Positions 32,411 to 38,588 of a stretch of DNA of 38,588 nucleotides are shown piece after piece (positions within the stretch are counted from its first letter, which is position 1; each line of letters opens with the position of its first letter). Made by a program: the position numbers and the translations under genes. This stretch comes from a virus, in the IMG/VR virus record IMGVR_UViG_3300010151_000038, positions 1 through 38,588 of that record; one strand, given 5' to 3'. The notes beneath the pieces are model-generated. The model was not told the DNA's origin, searched no databases, and worked only from the letters and a program-made list of their open reading frames with translations.

Positions 32411-35400
32411 TACTTTGGACAATCCTTTAGAATTTCATTAACCTGTTTATCGTGTTTATCTTCATATCTAGTTCCTAGTTTAAGTCTCCCAGGTGATTCC
32501 TCACCAGCTGCTCTGATATTAGCTCCTAATCTTTCAGCAAATTCTCTCCATACTCTTTTGTCCATTAGTTGCATTGGCATATATTTTTCAATATCTCTTA
32601 CTCTGGACTGGTACAATAAACTCTTCGGACTAATAGTTTTATCTAAATCCCTAGTTTTCTTTTCTATTTGGTCTTCAATCATTTCTCTGCGAGATTCTTT
32701 CATATCAGGTTCATTAATAAGTTTTTCTCTAAGAGATGTTATGCTCTTAACCATGTCTTTACTTCTCTTCGTAAGTATTGCAGTTCCTTTTTCTTTCTTT
32801 ATAATACCCCTCAGAAATCTCAATGTTGCATACGCTTGCTGTTCTTTAGTTAAATCATTCCAAGATGGGAGCTTTAACTTTTTATCTCCCTCAGTTAACC
32901 ACTTCTTAATAAATCTTGTCATTTCTTCTGAGTATGGATAACCTGATGCAGTAAGACGACTTTTATTAGCATCATCATAAGCCTTAGCTCTCATAGCAAC
33001 TTTATAAAACTCACCTCCAGCATTATTTATCCATCTTCTAGCTAGTTTTTTATCCTTTTCCCACAATGCATTAGGATACCACTTACCCCCTATCCCACTA
33101 TCCTCTTGCTTTTGTATACTATATAAATCTTTCTGTGTTTGTACGATAGCATTAATCATCCTATTAGAACTATACCCCCACGGGTGTTGATATACCTTAT
33201 CATCAGGGTTATCATTTTCATATTCTACCCATTGTTCATGTGGTATAGAAAGTAATTGTTCAAGAGATGTTAGTTTATTATTAAATGATAGCTTATCTAC
33301 TTCTTTTGTCCCTTTAACTAATCTACTTGAATCACCAAATCTTAGTCTCATCTTATTAGCTCTTTCTTTTATTTCTTCTCCTCTTTCAACATTGCTAAGT
33401 TGATTCAATTCATATATGTTTTTACTTGCTTCAAACATATCAGCCATACTCTTAGATTTTAATGTAGATTGGTCTCTTCCTCTTCTTTCATATCCATGCG
33501 ATAATAATTTTCTAAGTATTTGTGAGATTGTCCTAGCTTGAGCATTCCCTATCTGAGAACCATTAGACTGTATAAACATCTTCTTTATAAGGAATTTATA
33601 ACCTTCATACTTCCAATGAGATAATAAATACTCTTTTGCATTATCGACAGCTGCTTGGAATAATATTTTCATCTCCATAAGAGGATTAGTTAATAGATAC
33701 TTTTCTCCACTTGTCCATTTATTTCCGTCCTTATCTACAAGAGTACCCATACCAGACTCTTCTAACATCTCTGAAGTGACATCATCTCTAAGAGGGGCAT
33801 AGTCTATCACTCTACTATTATTTTCAGGGTCTCTAGCAACGATTTCTTGGCCACCAATAGTTGCTTTAAATCCCTTAAAATACATATCCTCAAAGAATTG
33901 GATAGCATTTGTCATTACACCCTGAGAGTATAGGCCAGCTCCAATCTTACCTCCCACTTTATACATATCCTTCTTGCTAGTCATTTTGTATTCTGTTTCA
34001 TCATTCTTAAAATACTCTAGTCTAGCAAAATCAGCTCTTCTTTCTAATGCCTTTTTCACCTCAGGGCTCTTCATAAGATTAACTATTGAAGCATCTGTAT
34101 AGTTTTCACCAAAATACATCATTAAAAAGAAAGAATTATCTCCATCATGGTCTGCCTGTAATCTACCCTTTACTGTATCAGGGTGTAACCATGTCACATT
34201 TCCATGACCTCTAGGCATTACCTTCTCTACAGTTGCTAAAAATAATCCTGCAGGCGTATACACAGGCTGTCTACCAACAAGTAAATATTGTTTATTTGTC
34301 CTTAATGATTCATTTATATTATTTAATAACTCATCACCAGAACCAGTTACATTAAGTCTTTTCTTTAAAAAGTTTACAGTTGTAGTGTCATCTCCACTAA
34401 CAACAACCCCATCCTCATTCTTAACAATAGTTCTGGTTAAATCAGGCTTAATAACTGGGAAATTACCTAATCCTCTCCTTCTACTTCTATATGAATTTTC
34501 TTTCAGCATCCTACTCTTAATTGGTTCTATAAGACCACCTATAATATGAGGGATATTATATCCATCTTTTAACATATTACCCTTATCTGGCTCAATTAAT
34601 CTATCGACTTCATTCACTATTGAAAGACCATCTGATTTCATTTGTCCCATAAGAGCTGCTAAAACTTCAGGATTTTTTCTTGATGTGAACATTGCCCTAA
34701 TATTTCCTCTAGCAACATTTAACATTTTAACGAGGATAGCATCTCTTAATGCATCAAAATCAGAATGGAATAAGTGAGACATCCAAGGCCACGGGAAAGC
34801 TGAACTATTATGCGCTCTTTGTTTAGGAACCTTAACAATCCTTCTAGACTCCTCAGGTAGTGTTAAAATATCAGTTGATACTCTTCCATCCAACTTAAAT
34901 GCTCCACTACCACCATCAGGCTCTTTAGCTTCATCTAATGTAGCAAACTGATTAACTCTATTATGGTCACCATCAAATATCCTGATATTACCTGAATCAT
35001 CTTTAGTCGTATAAATAATTACATTACCATCTCCGTCAGTAATATATATGTTCTCCTCAGGCACAAATTCATTATGCTTAGAAGCAAAGTAATGTATCCC
35101 TTCCCAATCATCTTCATTACGAAATAATTTAGGTTCATAATTATCTTTAGAGAATGAATCATTCTTACTAACAAATCTTATTCTGCTCTTAATCTCTCTT
35201 ATAGGAACTCCCTTTTGCAAAGGTACTCTACCTAACATTTCTCCAGTATCATCTAACATTTCACTATCAGTCCATAAGGCTCCATCAGAGTTATATACAT
35301 CATCTAGACCTGCAATATAGTCCTTCATAGGAATAGCCTTTGATGCTCCAGCAGTTCCTGGTTCCCCTTTACTAACAAAAGTTTTACTATGGTCAACTAT

Positions 35401-38400
35401 CTTTATAGTTCTATCTCCAACGCCAATAGCAACTGCCCCTTCTCCGTCATCTATTGCTAGTCTTCTAAAGTGGTGTGTCATATCAGGTGTTCTCATAAGA
35501 TAGTCTGCTCCACGAGCCCTCTTTCTCATTTCATGCTCCAATATTTTCTGAGCTGCAGGATGTTTATTATTGGTAGAATATCCACCTACTATATCATTGA
35601 GTATCTCAGTCTTTTGAGATTCAGTCATCCTTCCTCTCTCGACTTCTACATCAAAGTAATCAAAAATAGCATCAGTATCCTCTGCTAAATCCATAATCTC
35701 TTTACTAGCTCTAGCGACTAAAAATGATGGTTTATTACCTCCAGATTTTATCCCCCATATAGTCCTAACTACTCCACCTCCAATTTCCCCATCATCAGCC
35801 ATTTTTGAGAGCTTCATATCCCATCCCGCTATATCCTTTTCACCTAACTCAAGAAAGGAGCCTTTAGAGTAATACTGAGTTTCTCCTTTATCATTTCTGT
35901 CACCCTTCCATACATCAACAATATCATTTAAATATATTCTTGTTACTTTTATATCACCCGTCTCATATTCATAACTCTTAGCATCCCAATCTAGAAAAGA
36001 CACTGGCAGAGATGTAGGTAAGTCTTTATTACTTCTTATATCTTTACCATATTTAGGGTGACCACCAATTTTAGGGACTAGTCTTTTGTCATCAGTATTT
36101 TTAATCCTCTTACCATCCTCAGTTAAGTTAGCATACCACCATGATGGCTTGTCAACTGCACTCTGTCTATTAATATGTTGATTCCTAACCCAAAAAGACC
36201 TCACCATATTATAATCTTCTACAGTCTGTATTTTAAAATCATAGACATCAAATAAGTAATCTTTTACAAATGTATCAAAATCTTTAAACCTAGCATTTTC
36301 CATTAGGTCTCTAGTCTGCGATGGGTCTAGCCATCCAGTAGACATTGTTCCTTCAAGAAATTTAAAGAACCTATCTCCTCTAAAGTCATAAGATTCAAAT
36401 GTTAAATCACTTGCTATCTCCTCTACATCAGAAGAGTCAAGATTCTCTAACCCTTCTCTAGTTGTATCATGGCTAAACACCTCGTCCTTACCATCTAGCT
36501 CTGATTGTATTGCTTCCATAACTCTACCACCAACAACTGTTTTATGGATACTGCTTTGCAGTTTGCCACCTTTGCCCATTGCCTCTACAATACTGATAGC
36601 TTTATTAAATCTTCTCTTTTTAACATTTACATTAGGGTCTTGCTCTCTTGCCCATTTTACAACTATATTCTTATAAGCATTTTTTGAAGGCCCATCTGCT
36701 CTACCTCTACCAAACATTGATGTAAGCATCCTCTGCTCTGGAGTACTCAACTTTCCAAATGCTCTATACATATATGAAGAGAAGTCTTCTAAAGGAATAT
36801 TATACTTACTATTCAGATGCTTAAAGGTTGAGGTTAGTATAGCCCCAATAGCCTCATATTTAGTAGGGTCACCAACTACAGAAGCAACTGCTTGTGAAAT
36901 AGCATCCCTTATAGGAGCATATTTTGATTTAGCAGTTGTCTTACTTGCTATCTCTATTACATTATCACCATCAGGCTGATACTGTTTAACAATCTTATTT
37001 TCTCTTGGCCTTCTAACTGGCTTATGGAGGAATCTTGGTATTCTAACCTCAAGACCTGGTTCTAAACGAACTGCAACAAGCATTGCTCTAGTCTCTGAAT
37101 GAATTTTAGGTGATAATTCTAGTCCTAAATCTTTAGCAACCTGTTTTAATGCTAATGAAAATACACCTTCTCTAGGTGCATCCTTATAGACCTTCATTGC
37201 TACATCTTTAGTTACTCTACCTCTACCATTTATTTGTTTATGAGTTTTAGGATTAGCAGTCACCCAAGTTTGGTCGTAACCACCTTGGGTAATCTCATAT
37301 CTTTTACTATTCCAATCATCTCCAAGATTCTCATTATAGTCCTGCAGAAGGGTATCGTACATCTTCTGCCAATACTCTAAAGGTTTACCATTGTAAGTTT
37401 TATCTTTATCATCTTGACCCTTCTTAGGGTCTAAAGGTGCAAGTCCTTCTTGTCCCTTAAAGGCTTGAAAAATCTTTTTAAACTCTTCAATCCTTGCTTC
37501 CATCTCTTTTTTATCAATACGATGTATTCTTACTTTATTACCATAAGCTCCATGATTCATTTCTGAGCTAGAAGTATTTAGCCATGCATCAAACTGATGA
37601 ATCAGCATGGGTTCTGACATAGTATGGTTACCTGTTCCGTTGCCAAATTCTTTATCTACCCAGGGTAGATTATGATTTTTCTTCCTAGACTGCCAATCTT
37701 CAAAACTAATAGCTCTTCTAGAATCTTTTACTTCAAACTCAGAGACATACTGTCTTGATGATGTAGAACCACCTTCCCATATAGTATTAGCTTCTCCAGT
37801 GGGAAAATAAACCCATTCCTTACCCCTACTAGAAGCCATCTGAATTGCTTTATAAATTTGCCTCTTTCTAAAATTATTTAGCTCAAGAGAAAGATTCTCC
37901 TTCATATCCATTTCTTCAAACTTCTGATTCTTTCCTGCTTGAGATGCTCTTATGTCTTCAAGTTTCATCCCCCACTGTTGAATGAAATCACCATATGTAT
38001 CCATCAACCCATCCTGCATCCTCCTAGCCATAAATAGATACCAATCAACAATAGTTTGAACAGCTTCTTGGCTATTATACTTTCTTGCTCCCCATATATA
38101 TCGACCTTTTTTAATAGATTCTTTCTTTGCCTTATTATCACTTAAATACTGACCATCCTCAAAAAGTTTTTGTAAAACCTTTATGCGACTAAATATATAT
38201 TTTTTTTCTGCTTCGTATGATAGATAAGCATGTTCATTTCCCATCACGGCTCTTGCTCTTAGTCTTTCTGCCTCAGACTTCGCACTTTCTATAGAATGCT
38301 GACTAACATCAATAGACTTAATCCTTATTCTTGGAAATACCTCCCCAACTAGGCTACCAAACTGATGTGATTTTGTACTAGTCTCTAAAGATAGCTCTGC

Positions 38401-38588
38401 TTCATCCTTTTTAGTAAATTTCTGCACCATCATCGCCCAAGGGCCTGATTCTACATTTCCTTCATTATCCTTATATGGTTTATTAGTCCTAGAGCCTCTA
38501 CCGATTGGTTGAATAGTCCTTGTCTGAGTAATCCACTCTTTAATTTTGTAAACTAAATCTCTATGGAGGTCATACTCTAAAGAATTAA
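32410..38588 (-). CDS. giant two-barrel RNA polymerase-like protein, N-terminus outside window
   Basis: The frame is open to the right edge (2058 codons visible), reading EYDLHRDLVYKIKEW and so on before the Met at 38433, so that Met is internal. Numbering from it: VGRQPVYTP (R1388, P1390), WLHP (H1417) and LQADHDGDN (D1428, D1430, D1432) follow the order of NRAPT, LHP and NADFDGD in RNA polymerase beta-prime, after a GNFPVIKPDL segment (1323-1332) like the start of that barrel. Upstream, YNSDGALWTDSEML (D1050) resembles the GYNFEDAI-LISE segment of beta, followed by K1074 and K1082, eight residues apart like the catalytic lysines of beta. The protein is probably a single-chain polymerase carried in the virion. 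Confidence 0.7.
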   Translation of the reverse strand, partial: NSLEYDLHRDLVYKIKEWITQTRTIQPIGRGSRTNKPYKDNEGNVESGPWAMMVQKFTKKDEAELSLETSTKSHQFGSLVGEVFPRIRIKSIDVSQHSIESAKSEAERLRARAVMGNEHAYLSYEAEKKYIFSRIKVLQKLFEDGQYLSDNKAKKESIKKGRYIWGARKYNSQEAVQTIVDWYLFMARRMQDGLMDTYGDFIQQWGMKLEDIRASQAGKNQKFEEMDMKENLSLELNNFRKRQIYKAIQMASSRGKEWVYFPTGEANTIWEGGSTSSRQYVSEFEVKDSRRAISFEDWQSRKKNHNLPWVDKEFGNGTGNHTMSEPMLIHQFDAWLNTSSSEMNHGAYGNKVRIHRIDKKEMEARIEEFKKIFQAFKGQEGLAPLDPKKGQDDKDKTYNGKPLEYWQKMYDTLLQDYNENLGDDWNSKRYEITQGGYDQTWVTANPKTHKQINGRGRVTKDVAMKVYKDAPREGVFSLALKQVAKDLGLELSPKIHSETRAMLVAVRLEPGLEVRIPRFLHKPVRRPRENKIVKQYQPDGDNVIEIASKTTAKSKYAPIRDAISQAVASVVGDPTKYEAIGAILTSTFKHLNSKYNIPLEDFSSYMYRAFGKLSTPEQRMLTSMFGRGRADGPSKNAYKNIVVKWAREQDPNVNVKKRRFNKAISIVEAMGKGGKLQSSIHKTVVGGRVMEAIQSELDGKDEVFSHDTTREGLENLDSSDVEEIASDLTFESYDFRGDRFFKFLEGTMSTGWLDPSQTRDLMENARFKDFDTFVKDYLFDVYDFKIQTVEDYNMVRSFWVRNQHINRQSAVDKPSWWYANLTEDGKRIKNTDDKRLVPKIGGHPKYGKDIRSNKDLPTSLPVSFLDWDAKSYEYETGDIKVTRIYLNDIVDVWKGDRNDKGETQYYSKGSFLELGEKDIAGWDMKLSKMADDGEIGGGVVRTIWGIKSGGNKPSFLVARASKEIMDLAEDTDAIFDYFDVEVERGRMTESQKTEILNDIVGGYSTNNKHPAAQKILEHEMRKRARGADYLMRTPDMTHHFRRLAIDDGEGAVAIGVGDRTIKIVDHSKTFVSKGEPGTAGASKAIPMKDYIAGLDDVYNSDGALWTDSEMLDDTGEMLGRVPLQKGVPIREIKSRIRFVSKNDSFSKDNYEPKLFRNEDDWEGIHYFASKHNEFVPEENIYITDGDGNVIIYTTKDDSGNIRIFDGDHNRVNQFATLDEAKEPDGGSGAFKLDGRVSTDILTLPEESRRIVKVPKQRAHNSSAFPWPWMSHLFHSDFDALRDAILVKMLNVARGNIRAMFTSRKNPEVLAALMGQMKSDGLSIVNEVDRLIEPDKGNMLKDGYNIPHIIGGLIEPIKSRMLKENSYRSRRRGLGNFPVIKPDLTRTIVKNEDGVVVSGDDTTTVNFLKKRLNVTGSGDELLNNINESLRTNKQYLLVGRQPVYTPAGLFLATVEKVMPRGHGNVTWLHPDTVKGRLQADHDGDNSFFLMMYFGENYTDASIVNLMKSPEVKKALERRADFARLEYFKNDETEYKMTSKKDMYKVGGKIGAGLYSQGVMTNAIQFFEDMYFKGFKATIGGQEIVARDPENNSRVIDYAPLRDDVTSEMLEESGMGTLVDKDGNKWTSGEKYLLTNPLMEMKILFQAAVDNAKEYLLSHWKYEGYKFLIKKMFIQSNGSQIGNAQARTISQILRKLLSHGYERRGRDQSTLKSKSMADMFEASKNIYELNQLSNVERGEEIKERANKMRLRFGDSSRLVKGTKEVDKLSFNNKLTSLEQLLSIPHEQWVEYENDNPDDKVYQHPWGYSSNRMINAIVQTQKDLYSIQKQEDSGIGGKWYPNALWEKDKKLARRWINNAGGEFYKVAMRAKAYDDANKSRLTASGYPYSEEMTRFIKKWLTEGDKKLKLPSWNDLTKEQQAYATLRFLRGIIKKEKGTAILTKRSKDMVKSITSLREKLINEPDMKESRREMIEDQIEKKTRDLDKTISPKSLLYQSRVRDIEKYMPMQLMDKRVWREFAERLGANIRAAGEESPGRLKLGTRYEDKHDKQVNEILKDCPK

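Noticed and set aside
38431-38433. ATG at 38433 as the true start of the giant polymerase-like gene
   Set aside because: The frame upstream is open to the window edge and reads as normal protein. There is no ribosome site before this ATG, so it is an internal Met and the gene starts outside the window.

Overview
This window is part of an AT-rich, tailed double-stranded DNA phage. The evidence is a full packaging and head set (small and large terminase, portal, scaffold, major capsid protein), a tail fibre, an endolysin, and a phage replication and recombination set. Nearly every gene has a purine-rich Shine-Dalgarno sequence, so the host uses SD-led initiation. The host cannot be named from the sequence. 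No rRNA, tRNA, insertion sequence or CRISPR array was seen.

Layout. (1) Positions 1-15536 are read leftward, in this order of transcription: a small leader gene, small terminase, a zinc-ribbon metallophosphoesterase, large terminase, two small proteins, an M15-type endolysin, portal, scaffold, major capsid protein, a large repeat and coiled-coil protein, several small neck or tail-type proteins, and a tail fibre cut by the left edge. Many of these genes are joined by TAATG or similar overlaps. (2) Positions 15537-15740 are a divergent control region with a 12-bp hairpin. (3) Positions 15741-28658 are a rightward block of about 30 mostly small early or middle genes. They include a Cas4/RecB-like nuclease, a Rad52-like annealing protein, an SSB-like protein ending in an acidic tip, a DUF932 protein, a Dam-type methyltransferase, a DnaB-type helicase and a RuvC-like resolvase. 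(4) Positions 28633-28722 hold two hairpins, the second a clear rho-independent terminator, where the two blocks converge. (5) Positions 28721-38588 are leftward again, with a 1229-codon and a >=2058-codon gene of virion-protein size. The larger one runs off the right edge. On a circular or permuted genome, regions (1) and (5) would be one late block.

Two observations stand out. First, the giant gene at 32410-38588 carries the signature of a two-barrel (double-psi beta-barrel) RNA polymerase in one chain: an RQP motif, an LHP motif and a DHDGD metal-binding loop matching RNAP beta-prime, and upstream a YNSDGALWTDSEML segment and two lysines exactly 8 residues apart, as in RNAP beta. Its size and its place beside another giant late gene suggest a polymerase packaged in the virion, in the manner of crAss-like phage gp66. 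Second, the 118-codon gene at 22254-22610 lies between two intergenic elements rich in inverted repeats. Both share the pattern GTCGCT-N7/10-ATAC-NN-AAGCGA-N2/3-CCCTA, which looks like a repeated structured RNA module or a recognition site. No DNA polymerase and no primase were recognised in the window.
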